Positions 32,118-46,045 are shown, numbered from the stretch's first letter. The stretch is DNA of 64,000 bases from Holothuria scabra (GCA_037179385.1 CM074190.1:11490206-11554205); one strand, 5' to 3'. Notes: generated by a model from the sequence alone, not told the origin. A program made the numbers and translations.

Positions 32118-34750
32118 ACAAGATCTTTAAAATACGAACAAAGAATATCTAAAGTTTGATTGTTACCCTTTGCACTGTTTTACTCATATGGCATCATGGA
32201 CAGACACTGACTTTAATCAGGACGCACATCACGTATGCACAGTCAACTGACCCACATGCACAATAACGACAAAAAATCTCCATTGTACTTAATTTTATAT
32301 ATAATTTGTAGAAGTTCGAACTTGAACTTTGATCAATTAACTTTTTTATTTCACGGACTCAAAACCGAAACGCCTTTTTGTCAAGGTTACGCTGGATAAA
32401 CTTACAAGCGTGACAAGGTTTAAAACAAAATGACTCACCGTCACATCCAAGTTTCAGTCATTCACCTCAGCAAAAATTTTTAAGGGGGCCCCCTAGTTAT
32501 CCAGACGTTCAATATTGTCATTTTTTCCATTTGCCCATGTCATTTACCTCGAAAGTTTGCAAAACTTAAAGTAAAATATTACATGAAATATTGTATAAAA
32601 TAGCCTGCGTAACGGCATTTCGCCATAGATTCTCAAGCATTGGGTACAACTTTGAATAGGGGGCGCTAAACAATGTTTTAAACCTTCTCTCTGAATAGAG
32701 ATCAATGCAAAAGAATCAAATGAAGGGCGGATCTCAAATAAGTGCTGAATATCCACTCTAAAGAGACTGATGAATATTAATCAGACAAAAAAGAGTGACA
32801 TGAGCTCTCTTTTATTCTCTCTAAATTTACTTTGGTTCCTGATTTTACTTCAAGAAGAACCAGAACATATTTCCATTTTCTGTTATCGTTTATACATTTC
32901 CTGAATCCTTTTTCTGGCACTCCAGTGTCTACTTTTCTCCCCTGACTGAGATTTCCAATGCCATGATGGTTTGGCTTCTTTTGTTAGTTGGAAGCAAGCC
33001 TTCTTTTAATTTAAGACAGAAAAGATGACGTGTAACAGATAAAGAAATAGACTACCTGATGGACTATGTGGTACTGTTGGCACGCAGATTAAGCCATTTA
33101 AACGGTTGAAAGCCTTTAACCAACATATAAATATTTGTGAAGAATTTAACAGCCAGAAAGGGCCGCAACCGCTAATACTCACATAGTACCATCGCGTTGT
33201 AACGTAAGGGGAGGAGGGGGGTGGGGTCATAGGCAATCGAAGTTGACGGGACAAAGATAGCTTTTTTCTAGAATCCGACGTACGGTAGCTATTAACTCTC
33301 TAACTATGTGCCAATGTATGTATGGTCATTTTACATCGGTATGGACAGAAAAATGAGGTAGGCGGTCCCATTTTAGTTTGAACAAAGACGAATAAAGCAT
33401 GCAAGGAAAACCGACAGCTGTTAGAAATATGTAGCATATGATACAAAAGACACGGAGTTGCAGAATTAAGTGAGAATAATACACTTTTGATCAGAGCAAT
33501 AGTCTACCTCTGCTTCCGTAGACATGCAGTGACGTCAGCAAGCTAGCTTTGAACTTCTTTTCGTAACTTACCATCGAGAAACAGCGTGGATGGTAGAATC
33601 CCCCCCCCCCCCCCCGTTTACACTGTCATACACATTGCATACCAGTAATGGATTTCATCTGATAAATGAATATGAAAAATGTCCATAAGATGGATATTTT
33701 TATTCAAACACACTGACTAATATTATTGCTTGGATTCATGGTATTTACATCATTGAGTTAGGTTTGAGTTTATCGTGAATCTTTTGGTTTTGTGACGCGA
33801 TTTGAGACGTAAACCAAGATTTATGATCTGTCAAACTTGACTACTTAGTGAAACTTTCGAAGTGAGCATAGCATTACGCTACTCTCTGTTAACCAATGTA
33901 TACATAAACAATGTATGTATTTACTTGACACAAATCTGATTCATATGGAAACTCGATTTAGAAGAAGTCAAAAGCGTCAATTTTGGAAAAGCTAAGAAGA
34001 TCAGCTCATCGTTGATTGGATAATTGAGTGCCTAGAATAAGTATCATATTAAGGAAGGTATTATGAACTTACTACAATCTTTTTGTCGACATATACCAGC
34101 AATTTCATGGTAATTTTAATTCCTTTTGTTTGGTAGAGCCTCACAAATTTGCAGTGCTTATCTTTTAGTACATGTCTGTTTGGGGGGGTAAATGCATTCA
34201 AAATCTTACTTGAGGGATGTTGACGTGCTACATATCTTCGTTTTCGTTTTCGCATTGCACTTTGCTATGAACTCAAAAGCACGTTCTGTTATGAAGTACC
34301 GCAGGCCGATGGGACCAATCTGATTATTCACGGCTAAGTCACTTTTTTGAGCAGAGCATTCTCAGGGAAATGCGTGCATGTAAGGTTTTGCGCGTGCAGG
34401 GGCCTCGCAATAGCATGCGCGAAGAGAGTATACGGATAGATCTTATGCATTGGCGACACACTGACGCCATCCTTGCCGTGGGGCAAAACAATGGAACATG
34501 TACCCGCACACATAATGTACCCTACACTTGTAGCAGACTATGCGCGTATTCTAATGGTTGACAACTTAGCTGCCTGCATTTGTCGGTGTTGGTTTGTTTT
34601 TCCCCCAAAGGAGGGCGTACTTTTTGCGCTGTGACATCATATGTATAAGGTTTAAAGAGACTTTTCATATGACGTTTTAAAACTGCCGACGGCCGTGTTG
34701 GAGTACGTGTAACTACTAAGTAGACCACACTCAACCACCCCCCAACCCCG
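31890..34750. other. Unassigned interval with microsatellite and poly(C)
   Basis: Holds (TA)n at 32083-32115 and C16 at 33600-33615. A patch at 32752-32822 (ccactctaaaga to tctctctaaa) may be a remnant of the GAGTGAA family. A CpG-richer patch lies at 34360-34560. No credible coding exon. Confidence 0.4.
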
Positions 34751-34755
34751 CTTCC

Positions 34756-35060
34756 TTAAAGGCCCATTTCTCTCACCCCAAACAGTACCAATTCTCCTAA
34801 CCTTCTCACTTAAGCCCCTTCCACAATTGTCTGAAATTCATCCTCTTCCAGGTATGATGTCAGTTTCTTGCTTCAAGGTGGGTATAGAAAAACTCAATTT
34901 ATATACTCAAAACACTCTCAACACCGTTCATGATGTGTAATATAAGCTGCGGTACTCTGCACTGTTTGAATTAGCTGTCAATCAAAGAGCTGAGCCAATT
35001 GAGAATTTCAGTACCCCCGTACCAAAATTGTAGTTTGGGGTGAGAGGTTTGACCCTTTAA
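34756..35060. mobile_element. TTAA-flanked MITE family B, copy 1
   Basis: The left end ttaaaggcccatttctctca continues with ccccaaac. The right end read inward is ttaaagggtcaaacctctca followed by ccccaaactaca. TTAA is at both edges (34756-34759, 35057-35060). It is 305 bp and non-coding. Copies at 46941 and 47976 share most of the body. Confidence 0.92.
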
Positions 35061-36351
35061 TTAATGTGTACACACCGTGCATACCACAGTGCACACTAAG
35101 CAATACGTTCAACACAGAGTCACGTGTATTTGGCGTTATTGACCTTCAGCATGGCGGAACCGTGACGCAATTGCAAAGCCGATTCTGTTAGCATCTACAT
35201 GTCATTGCCACAAAAATGAAAGCACACATCATCAACTCTGTTAACAAGCGGGTATTTGTTTATAAACAAACATGTATTAGTCTATATCATACGTTAAATA
35301 GAGTGAGAAACTATTTTTGTTAGTCAAATAACCTCCATTGTATCTGTTGAAATCTGTTTAAAGAAACTAGCCTAATGGCAGTACCCCGATTAAATGAGAA
35401 GCAAAAGTGACATCTTCACAATTTTACAAACTAGAATAGACAAAAATTTTAATTACATTATTTAAATGGTTTATACATTCATTTTAATAAGTCTTATGAC
35501 TTAAAAGAAGAGATATGATTAAACGATAGCGATAAGACGGTTGACAACGATTTTTTCTAAACTTATAAGCGGAAAAATTGTCCATTTTGTGAATAAACGA
35601 ACAATGGTTCTTTCAACCGTATGATTTCAGTAATATCTTTTTGGGAGAACCCTGCACGAAGAATCTATTTTATCTCAAACTAGTTTGAACAATATTTCTA
35701 TTATTAGCTACTCTCTTTTACGATTGTTTATGAATGATTATAAACTATTCAGCTTTGGTATAAGCCGCCAAGCTGAAAACCTTGTTAACAATTTCAATTA
35801 CCATTTCACCCACTCGTCGGGGAAATCCAACAATAGGATATCCATGGTAGCTTTTGATCTAGTGTGGGTGGTTGAAGGGACCTATTCATTCAAAATGGTG
35901 ATCTATCGATTGAATACATTTCGCGTTATTACCAGCGCTAGCACCCTTTTGTATTCACGTGCCTTTCTATTTAGGAGGTCACGACCCTCATGCCTGTGTA
36001 AAACATCGACAGATACAGTCTACCCATTTTTTTAAAAAGGAAATCAAACTTTTTGCTAAAAGAACGTAAAAAACGGATGCACCAAACGAATTGTATGCTA
36101 AGCTTCCATTGATACTTATAGTGTAATGCTACACAAAGTTGTGTCAAATTTTCTTTTAAAACTTCTTTACAATAAAAAAGTGCAACTGAATTCATGATTA
36201 AAGGCATGATAGGCTGACTAGCACATCTAAAAGTTTACTTATAACAGATCGAAGAACAGCTTATTTTTAAGAGGGTGCACTATTTAAGTGATAAGACTTA
36301 GTATCTATCAATCCGGATTTTCTACAATTCTTACATTTTCTCTTAACTACT

Positions 36352-36616
36352 TTAAAGGGCAAGAGCGGTCGTCTAAACTTGAAGTACAGTAAACTGTACC
36401 GGTCATAATTGTCTGTTGAGAGTCATGTGGCAATACTTTTCTCCTCAATTGTGAAATTTACAAGGGATTAAAGCTTGGTTAACCTTGAAAATGCAATATA
36501 ATAAGTCCTTAAATATGACCGTGACGGAATACTTTGAAAAGAAATAAGAAAAAAATTGTGAGATTTAGTTGCATGTTGCTTCAAAATAAGTTTGAGGTAC
36601 TGCTCTTCACCTTTGA
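36352..36616 (-). mobile_element. MITE family A, copy in minus orientation
   Basis: It starts ttaaagggcaagagcggtcg and ends gaggtactgctcttcacctt, with TTGA in place of the second TTAA. The body words agtcatgtggcaatactttt and gtgaaatttacaaggg match the family. About 265 bp. Confidence 0.85.
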
Positions 36617-37190
36617 ACTATTCATTTTTCTTTAAGTCAAAATTGTGTTGTTTAACAGTTGATGATATCCCCCAAATTTTCTCTGTATATCTTCCTTCAT
36701 AACCATTTCAGCCTAAAGGTTCTATTTTTGAGGACAAACTACGCAACAAATTGATCCTGAAAGATCGTATAATTTGACAAGGTTACATTGTCATCAGATT
36801 TAAGGACGCCAAAGGTGTCAGAGTTGTGGTTATGGTTAGTCATGCTCAAAGAAGCAAACTGAAAAACAAAATGTGAGAAAATTCGTTTCGAACAAAGTAT
36901 GAACGTGATTCAAAGGCATCCTTCCTCATTAAATTGAGCCCTGTAACATCAGAATAGTGTTTGCCAAGGTTAATTCATAGCCGTCCCCTATCACAAAGTG
37001 CGATAGAGAAATGATTCCTCTTTGACCTACATATATGAAACTAACATATCTATACCGTTTAATGTAATAATCCTTATATTTTATCTAAATCTAGAGAAGG
37101 GTTAGTTGTGACGTCAGGCAATGAACTATATTGTGAGATGTCGATGATACAGCCAACGACCCAATTGGAGTTGATATAAATTAACCAAGT

Positions 37191-37450
37191 TTAAAGGTAA
37201 AGAACAGTCCCCCAAACTTATTTTGAAGAAAGAGCTAAACAGCACAATTTGTCTTATTTCTCTTTAAGGACTTTCATCACATTTTATGATTTAACTATTG
37301 CATATTCGGTGTAAACCAAGCAGTTATTTCTAGTAAATTTCACATTTGAAGAGAAAAACGTTGTCACATGACTCCCATCAGCCAGTCATGAAACTGGACA
37401 GTCCATGCTATACACTACTTCAATTTGGGATGACTGTTCTTGCCCTTTAA
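37191..37450 (+). mobile_element. MITE family A, reference copy
   Basis: 260 bp, edged by TTAA at 37191-37194 and 37447-37450. Left end ttaaaggtaaagaacagtcc; right end read inward ttaaagggcaagaacagtca. The inverted repeats are about 19 bases with two mismatches. No coding capacity. TTAA targets fit a piggyBac- or Kolobok-type transposase acting in trans. Confidence 0.93.
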
Positions 37451-37454
37451 ACTC

Positions 37455-39730
37455 GGTATTCCTTTCGTTTTTTATGATTTCTTACTAAAGCTCACAACAT
37501 TGATCAATGTTTTCTATCCCCTTGTAAATATTACAACTTATAAATTTTACATCAACTTTCGAACGTATTTTAGAGGAAGTGCTCTGCTCAGCTCAGCGGA
37601 CCTTTCGCGATGATATCAGTTCTAACCCATCTTAAAGCTATTCGGGGTCCCATCAATTGTCTCCCAAACCTTTTTTATCTTTCAATAGTTTGTGAACCAA
37701 GTTGGGTTCCCCTGTTACTTTCTTAGAATGAGAATCAACCTAAAAGCTATCTACTAGTGACAAATCTCAAATTTGAAATGAAAAGTTGAAACAGAACAAA
37801 TAAAATTAATTCTCAGTGAATATTTGATTGAATACTTCAATTGAAATTACCGATTTGTCCCTTAAATGAATTTATTCAACTCAGAGAGTATCTCACAACA
37901 GTGAAGTAAAACAAAGTCAACAAACACTTAACCTATTTTTCATACGCAAGTGATGAAGATTATTACTTTTATTTTGTGTTGTTGCTCAAGAAGAAATATA
38001 GTTTCTACTTAATATTTTATTTCACTTTTTTCATGATGGAGAAGACATTTGTACTTGAAGGATTTTTTCATCTCTTTTCCTGATTGAATCATTTTCTCAC
38101 ATTTCATGGAGTCATTTAATAATCTGAAGTTTTAATACAGATTACAAACATTATTTACAAAGGGACCTTTCTTAGCAACTAGTAACTCACAAATATTTCT
38201 TAAAGAAATTTGACTAATAATAATTTTTAGCTGCTTTCGTTCTTTAAGAAGATTGGCTCAGGTCTCCTTGACTACCGGTCTGCTATTAGAGTGCAGCGCA
38301 GACAAGATCTTAACGCGACTGTAATAGAGCCGGTGAAAGGAAAACAATCGCTGTATACTATAGAGTCTATTAGGAATCAAATCTGCACAATGCATTTCAA
38401 ATCACACTAAAATAAAACGGAGCTTTCTTTAGTGACCCTTACAAACTATATTATTGTCGTTCATGTTGACTTTGCAGAATTGTATTTATAAAACATAATT
38501 CAAAGAAAAATACCAACTAAGGATCCTATTCTTTACGTATTTAAACAAATACACACGAGTTTTTTTAGTTTGTTGATTGTTTACCAAGTTTTAAACGAGA
38601 TAACAAGAGGGCAAATTGTGTTTCGGCGATTTTCATTACATTTGTTATATTCTGACAGTACACAAGCCAAAAAATTGATAATCACAAAATGCTACCCTTC
38701 GAATTAAGTGAAAATACGCAATTTGATCACCCCTGTCAGTCCCTGTCTGCGCAATAAATAAAGAATCATACCGCTAACCATGGATGAAGGAGAAGCATTT
38801 CATAACAATAGATTCTTGTCAAAGCCGTACAGTAAGATGGGCAAAAAGTTTAGAGGACAGTTCGGAACTACCTACGTTAACTGTCCACGTAGAACGAGTA
38901 CTAAATATGAAACTTCAAGCTGAGTATAAGAAATAAATCTTGTTGATTGCGCCCGAACTATTTTCATTTCGTTGTAGCTAAAAAGGGCCAGAAAACTGGG
39001 GAAAAGGGTCAAACTGTGAGTAGTTTTTTTTTTTTTGAAGAATATGCCTACATCATTCTTGAAACTGAATCAAGGCTTCTTACTTAAAATATCTGTCTAA
39101 TGTTTAATGTTTATGTTTGTCTGTTATTCGTATCTTTCTCTGATTCTTGAGAAGTGAAAAATGCTGTTACTCAAACGTCTTACATTAAGTCGTCACGGTT
39201 ACGGACGTATCTCCGCCCCTCTAGTTTAAAAAAAAAACCGTCAGTGATAGGTTTGGCTTAATCGCAATGCTAGAATGAAGTGAACTCCATGCTGACATGA
39301 ACTATCCTCAGTACCTACAAGTTTTTAAATGCGAACTTGGCCTCACTAATCAGTATGCTTTAAGCCTTTTTCTTTAAAGAGCGCCACCAAAAACTGTACC
39401 ATAGGGTGACATTATGCGGTACCGTATAAAATGGTTTAGAAGAACCACTGTAATTTGTTTGTGCGGGGTTTCTAAAATACTTTTTATACCACACAACATT
39501 GTGAAAGCAGGGAGTTGCAACTCCCTGGTGAAGGCAGGGCCTAAAGACCCACTCTTTCCTACACGCAAATAAAATGAAATGGGGATATTTTAGAGCATGG
39601 TCTTCAGGCCCCTCTAGGAATTCTTCAAAAAGTTGCATATTGGTAGAATCAAAGTAAACCTAGAGTTAACTTATTTCTTGATCTAAATAGAGCATGAATT
39701 ATAAATGAGATTTATATAAATTGTTTGTTC
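37455..39730. other. Unassigned AT-rich interval
   Basis: I see no gene, tandem repeat or terminal-repeat element here. The 92-residue and 64-residue minus frames around 39360-39638 overlap each other and match nothing recognisable. Confidence 0.4.
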
Positions 39731-39745
39731 TGTTTACGTTATGAG

Positions 39746-39778
39746 TTAGAGTTTTACGGCCCAGTTTCCAACCTTTTG
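39746..39778 (-). mobile_element. 33-bp SINE stub with a 14-bp target duplication
   Basis: Two exact copies of gtttacgttatgag (39732-39745 and 39779-39792) flank only 33 bases. These read on the minus strand ggttggaaactgggccgtaa plus aactctaa, the last bases of the SINE at 27651. It is a SINE insertion truncated almost completely at the 5' side. Confidence 0.93.
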
Positions 39779-40329
39779 GTTTACGTTATGAGACTTTCGT
39801 ATCAAATTTGATACTTTCCCCATTCTAACCAAGGACTTTAACCTTAATCACTGGTGATAGAGAGGTTTTTTTCATTGGTACTGATGTAAAAATACTCGAA
39901 AGGCCGTCAAAGGTTTGGGTTGGGGGACATGCCCTTCTCCCCCAGTAAGCATATTGTCCCTCGGAACTTTAACCAAAACATATAGGCGCATAAATGTGTC
40001 TCAGTTTGCTTGCAATGATTTAAAGAAGTTAACTTCGAAAACGATGTAAACTCCCTCTTCATTTATGGGCCCCATATTACATGGTAGACCAATTTACTCA
40101 AGGGCCCTTAACCCCACTACACTACTTTTTGGGCTATGCTTTTCGAGCATGAAGATGTTCTGGTCAAAGCCATGCCCTGCTCCTACCCCTCACTTTAATT
40201 CGAGAAGCTGCTTACTGTTTGTATTACACATATACACAACTATATACTCTAAAATTTCTTTGGGAATTAAACGGTTTTTTTTTTCTTCTTCTTTTTCTTT
40301 TTTTGCTACACACAATTTGCCCTTACTTT

Positions 40330-40510
40330 GCAAACACATTAAGATGGTAAACACTCGTATTTAATTTGTAAATATTTCGCTTTAAACGCATTTAATTGCT
40401 TAGCTTTTAGTGTTTAATAGCTAAACATATTTAGAATCAAAAACTTGGTTTACGAAGAGGGGGCAAAGTCGGTGTTTAATTGCTAAGCACGTTTAAAAAG
40501 TGTAAGTATA
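40330..40510. mobile_element. GTGTTTAA fold-back family, copy 2
   Basis: Words gcatttaattgct, tagtgtttaatagctaaaca, gggggcaaag and gtgtttaattgctaagcacg, partly in inverted pairs, match the copies at 24115, 41655 and 45518. Confidence 0.65.
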
Positions 40511-41650
40511 TTTTTTCGTATTCATGTCAATGTGTTTAACTTTGCATATGCGGTTTTCGTTTGCACAAATTGTGTTGAAAAGACTGTCTAATGCTAAATT
40601 ATTTAAGCGAAGTTGAACTGTTCGAAAGACGAGTCAACGCAAATACTAGTCTATGGGATCAAGTTCAAATCTTGTCTGTACTGGCCATTGCAAGAAGTGT
40701 AACAATATCGGCACCTCTTCCGGTTTCTTTGAAGTTTCTTAGCCTTTAAAGTTCCCCTTTGAGTAAATAAAAGATTTTCAAAAGAAAGTACGAAATTCCT
40801 CAGACGTGAAAGTTCAAAGTACTTTTCCAGTTACAATGTTTTAAAACCGACAGTTCTTAACATTTCTCCTGTTAAGAGTCAAGATGACGTAGTAACATGC
40901 CTATAGAAGCCCAATTAAAACCACGTCGTTGACTCATTTGTTGGTTTCCCAGAAGTGTTGAGGCTTAAACAAACTTAGCCATTATAGTCTCCTCTCTCTC
41001 TCCTGTCTCGTCGGACCATCACTTGAAAAAACTTTTAAGAAGATATACCCTCGATCCTCCTGTGGTCAGTTTATCGATTTTAGGCCGGTGAAGGACTTAA
41101 GGCGTTTTCCTCAAAGTTCTCTCATTTGACAAACTAAATTTTTGCTCTCCGTGACCCCTTGGTTTGGGGCCTATTGTTACTCTTGGAGTAAAGTCATAAT
41201 CCCTACTTCTTATTGATGAGAAAAAAGTTGCTCCTATTCATTGGGTCATTGATTACTTCTGGGAGAAAAGTAAGACGGGATTGCAATCAATGGACAAGAC
41301 GGGGATCAAACGATTGGTTTTGCTTGGTAAAGAATGGGAAGGTTTTGTGTTGGTGCCATCAGGCCATGTGATTAACGCCGCTGTCACTTTACAGAGGCGA
41401 GAAAAAATCCTCTGTTTTTAAGAAGCTTTAAACCACTAACTAAAGGTGACGAGTATCTCGTGAAACATAAGTACGTCCTTTACAAAGTTCAGTTTCAGGA
41501 GTAGATATTGTTTAATGTGTCGTATCTGTGTTGGAAGAAATTCCAGCTATAAATACGATAAATAAAGTATTACGACAAATTTTGTTATACATGAAATATT
41601 AAAAAGTATCAACGAACAAAACAAAAAAAAACATCTGTATGGGCTTTGGA
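40511..41650. other. Unassigned interval
   Basis: Between two GTGTTTAA copies; no gene or repeat that I can support. Confidence 0.35.
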
Positions 41651-41654
41651 TATA

Positions 41655-41850
41655 TGTTTTAATAAACCATGTACACTTAGAAAACGTGTTCAGCAATTAA
41701 ACACTTTCCCCACTTTTTTAATATAAACATGTTTAGCGATTTATGTTCAGCATGTATAAAAGAGGAATATTTAGGAATATAACACGTGTGTTTATAATCT
41801 AAGCGTGTTTACAAAGTGGGGCAATATGTGTCAAGAAAATTTAAGTTTTG
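41655..41850. mobile_element. GTGTTTAA fold-back family, copy 3
   Basis: The left half carries cagcaattaaacactttccc, the right half gcgtgtttacaaagtggggc, which are inverted relative to each other around ataaacatgtttagc. The layout is the same as 45518-45735. Confidence 0.7.
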
Positions 41851-43150
41851 TATGACAATGACTTGGCTTAGTTTGACACTACATGACACGTTTAGCTCCA
41901 TGTTGGCCCAAGCTATGCTACAATGAAGACGCTGAATTTATACAATACAGTTCAACTTCTTTGATCCACATTGTACCAAGCACATGATATTCCCATGTTA
42001 AAAGGCTAGACAAAACAATATCTAGTTCGCTCTTCTCTCATTATCTTTACTCTATCTAAACAATGCGGGAAATGGCATATTTTCTGTTCCCTACGTTGCC
42101 AGTTTAGTTTAATGTTCCGTTTCAAAGTTTCTTACACTTTGTTACACTGCAAGTATAGGCCGTATATATACTTCATATGGTAATTATTTTTGGCACTGTA
42201 AGGAAGCGACACATTGATTTACTTTGTAACTCGCGCAGTTTAATCACAGTAGGCCTACACATCTGAAGTATCAACAAAACACACAAATACACACAAACTC
42301 TCAATGATATAGACCACAAGTTAAATAAAAGCATGAAGAGATAAAAAAAAAAGTTTATTAGCTTTTTACGCAATGATTATTTTGCGGAATCAACTGTGGC
42401 CCCAAAAAGTACAGGAGTTCCTTACGACAAATTCTCATATTACGCGAACCGATTTGGCTGACTGAAAGTACTTTGACACGAGTAGCGTGCGAATGATGTC
42501 GTAACCTTGAGCGTGTATTTGTTTCTATTTCGAAATGGGCCATACATTATGGGAGAAAACTGAAAAGTCTTCATTAAATGACTGTTTTGTTACTTTCGGA
42601 TCACAGTTGTCTGAAACCGTACGTTGTAGCGATCAATCACTGTCGAGCCAACGAAACCAAAGACAGCGAGTGAATTTATATTCCGCTCGTTCAAACAAGA
42701 ATTTTCAAGTTGAGTGTTTAAAGCCCGCTCTTCAAGAAACATGCATCACATAATGAGAAAATATCTGCTAGATTACCGTCATGAGGTACTGCCAACACCT
42801 GAAGACAATGCCAAGCTACCTTAATTTCAACAAGATCATTTATATCATGTCAAAATTATGAAGAAAAGTTTAAAAACTTGGTAACTATTTATAGGCGTCT
42901 TTGCGCTATATACAAACATGTCGAATCAAGTTGTGTACTTATCTATTCAATGATTCTCCAACTTTTTCTCGCCATGTCCTCTCTAAAGAATTTAACAAAC
43001 TTCTCAAAACTGGCACACCGGCTTCATGTTGTACTTATAAAGAATCAACTTAACATACAATTCAATTGTTTAAGTCCATCTCATGTAAGTAAAAGGATAA
43101 AAGGCAATGTTTTATTCCCGTAAGTTTAATGATTCACATGGGCTTATTTA
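41851..43150. other. Unassigned interval
   Basis: Overlapping short frames at 42358-42543 (minus) and 42535-42753 (plus) have no recognisable family resemblance. No repeats seen. Confidence 0.35.
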
Positions 43151-43154
43151 TCTT

Positions 43155-43395
43155 TTAGGGGCAAGAGAAGTCGCCCCAACTTGAAGTAGTGTAGTATATT
43201 GTCCTTTTTCATGATTGGCTTTTCAGAGTCATGTGACAGCATTTTACTCCACGAATGTGAAATTTACAAGGAATCAATGCTTGGTTTACCTCAAACATAC
43301 AATATTGAAAGATACTTCAATGGAAACAAGAACCTTTTTTGAGATTTAGCTGTTGTTTCAAACTAATATTGAAACGACTGCTCTTGAACCTTTAA
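43155..43395 (-). mobile_element. MITE family A, copy in minus orientation
   Basis: The left edge ttaggggcaagagaagtcgc and the right edge gactgctcttgaacctttaa match the family ends (left TTAA mutated to TTAG). The body has gtcatgtgacagcattttac and gtgaaatttacaagg. Confidence 0.85.
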
Positions 43396-45515
43396 CTCGT
43401 CTTTTAGAGTGAGAAGAACAACCGTTTATCGAATACACCGGACCTATCTGCTTATAGCTAAATCTCTAATTGATTGCAAGAAGAAATATATATCAGGTGA
43501 ACGAATCATTTCTGAGCGAAAGTGGCAAATAAAACTAAATGCATGGGATGGGAAACTTGGGTAATATTGGGGGTAAAGACTGTAAGAGGAGCGGAGTCTA
43601 TAGGGCAGAGTTTCTTAAAACATAACGGTATAGAATAAAGTCATTTATTATCGTTTATTCTGCTGAATGAAAGGCTATTATCAAAACCGTTGACCGTTTT
43701 GGAGGCAATTTTTTTATTATCTTGATTCAGTATTCTTCGCACCTTAATTCTGTTCACCCTTTACGTCTTTCTTCAACCCAGATGAACCAATATTTTGCAG
43801 TTGTTAAAGAATAATGTTCATTACGATATAAATAAGAAGCGATAAAACCTGCATGTTAATTAACGGTGAAAAAAATGCAAAAATGATGATTAATATATAG
43901 TTAGACTAGTGCATAAACTTCACCAGTTAAACTTTTCTTCGTCCATGGAATAAACTGCGAATTTTAACCAAGTAAATATTATTTCAGGTACAGTATCATG
44001 TAAGTTATAACATGCTACGTGCTATAGAGCATGAAAATTTCACATGATGTAAACTTAAGCCTTTTGATCGGCCGCATGGGCAAGGAGTACCTTTACAAAC
44101 TTTGGCTTTTCTTTGGATGGAATGTTCATATATCAAACAAGTTGTAATATCGGTAGGCAAGATTGCACTGGCTTCACATAATGAGAACCTTAACATACTC
44201 ACAAACAGATCACGATGGACAAGGAGAAAATGCGGGAACAAAAGGCTCACCCCATAAGGTGGGCTTACACTACAAAAGGAAGAGGCTGTCTTTCACGGGC
44301 ACGACGAGATTTTTTTTACTCAGGGCTATTGAGGGAAATTTGAATTCTAATGAGAATTACTAACATTGGTCCTAGGATAAAAAAAAACGCAGCTCGACTT
44401 AAAAAAAAGGCAGCAGAATTCAGCTTTTATGTGAACGCGATCGCTATCACGAGTGACAGTGTCTGAACATGAAAGCAAGATAAGTCACAATTGGCCCTAA
44501 AAAGTTTTAAACCATCAGAAATAATTTTAATGCTTTGGAATAAAAAAGTATAGTTTACAATGCCTAAATATTACCTCTGATCACCCTGGGAATTGCGGCT
44601 GTGCTGACCTGCGAAGTAATAAGATAAACGATATTTGCACAAATTCAAAAGAATTTTTATGGAAAGTGATAAGCTAGTGAACTAATTAAATTTCGTCGCA
44701 TCGAAGCAAAACTATTTTCAAGACTTACACAACAAACAAAATCGTTTAGAACTTGAAGTGTGGGTAGGCCTATATTTTATTGCAGCGAGTCATTATTTTG
44801 ATACTCAATGAATAGAGATAACATCTTTAACATCAAATCTTGGGGAACTGTGTGAATATTGTCAACCGAATAGACAAAAGCACTTTGTTCCGTTGCATTT
44901 CCGAAAAATAGAGAAGAGGGCCAACAGTACACAGGCGCATTAGATAAGTGATGGGGACTTTTGGTCAAATTATTGAGAATTTTGGAAGAATTTTGCTCGC
45001 ATTTCCATATATCATGTCCCTCTTATTATTTTAACTTAAACATGCACTTTTTTGAGAAGGGAATATAGGACATCTTCTTCCTACCTGTCCCTCATAGCCC
45101 TATTGCCAAAGAGTGCATTGCATTAGCAACCATCTTCAAAAATATGACTTTTATTGCAACCATTCCTTAACGTGACGTCATAATGTGTAATATGTTGTTG
45201 TTTCCACAAACAAAAAGCAGGTTTGAATTCAGTTTAGTAAATAAATATTACAAGTGGGACCATTGAATATGTTATAATAGAGAACTTTTGGAAGTTCAAG
45301 TTTGAAACGAAACGAGTACGGTATTTAACAAGCAATCCAGCCAACACGTGGAAAGTAGTGTGGTGGGAAAAGTAAACTTTCTTACAGACAGTTTTAGATG
45401 AGGTACCCATCCCCACTCAAATTTAGCGAATGTTCTTTCATCAGTAATCCTTTCGGGATCGATGAGCGCCCTCACATATCGGTACCCCACGTTATACTTT
45501 TGTATTGTACTCCAA
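43396..45515. other. Unassigned AT-rich interval
   Basis: No supported gene. Short frames at 44005-44363 overlap on both strands and resemble no family. Confidence 0.35.
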
Positions 45516-45517
45516 GC

Positions 45518-45735
45518 AACGTGTTTAATAATTAAACACTTAATTTGCCCCCACTTTGTAAACACTTTTAATTCTAAACATGTTAAACAATTAAAGTTTT
45601 CAGCAAATAAACGTGTTTAAAAGCGAAATGTTCAGAAATTAAACTCGTGTGTTTAGCATCAAAACATGTTTACAAAATGGTGGCAAAAAGTGTTTAGAAG
45701 CACGTTTAATTCCTCAACACCTTTTTCGGGTGTAA
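45518..45735. mobile_element. GTGTTTAA fold-back family, copy 4
   Basis: The left half has acgtgtttaataattaaaca, then gcccccactttgtaaacac, then taaacatgttaaac. The right half has aaaacatgtttacaaaatgg, then ggcaaaaagtgttt, then gcacgtttaatt. The halves are inverted. It is the clearest copy of the family and encodes nothing. Confidence 0.75.
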
Positions 45736-45804
45736 AGAACATTGATGTTTCTATATAAAGTAAAGAATGAAATTTTATATAAAAGGAATGCTGAGGGATC
45801 ACCC

Positions 45805-46045
45805 TTAGTCAGTTAGTGAGAGCGAATTCTCCTGGTGCCTGGAGTGAAATTCACTCCATTGCAACGAGCCAAATAGTCTGATAGAGAGATATTTCTTTGT
45901 ATGTGTGTAAAGCATCGCTCTGTTCATCGCAAGTTAATTTCCACTTCATTCCTGGTGAAATTTACTCTCACTAGGTATGATACCTCAGCAAACTTCATTT
46001 GGAGTGAATTTCACTCTTTTGTTTTTATTTGTTTTAGAGTTTAAA
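45805..46045. mobile_element. Decayed GAGTGAA-family element
   Basis: gtgagagcgaattctcc and tggagtgaaattcactcc at the left, ttggagtgaatttcactctt and gttttagagtt at the right, resembling the elements at 29277 and 55937 but without their palindromic core. Confidence 0.55.

Noticed and set aside
35685..36035. 116-residue plus-strand frame
   Set aside because: No domain, no splice context and ordinary AT-rich composition; length is possible by chance.
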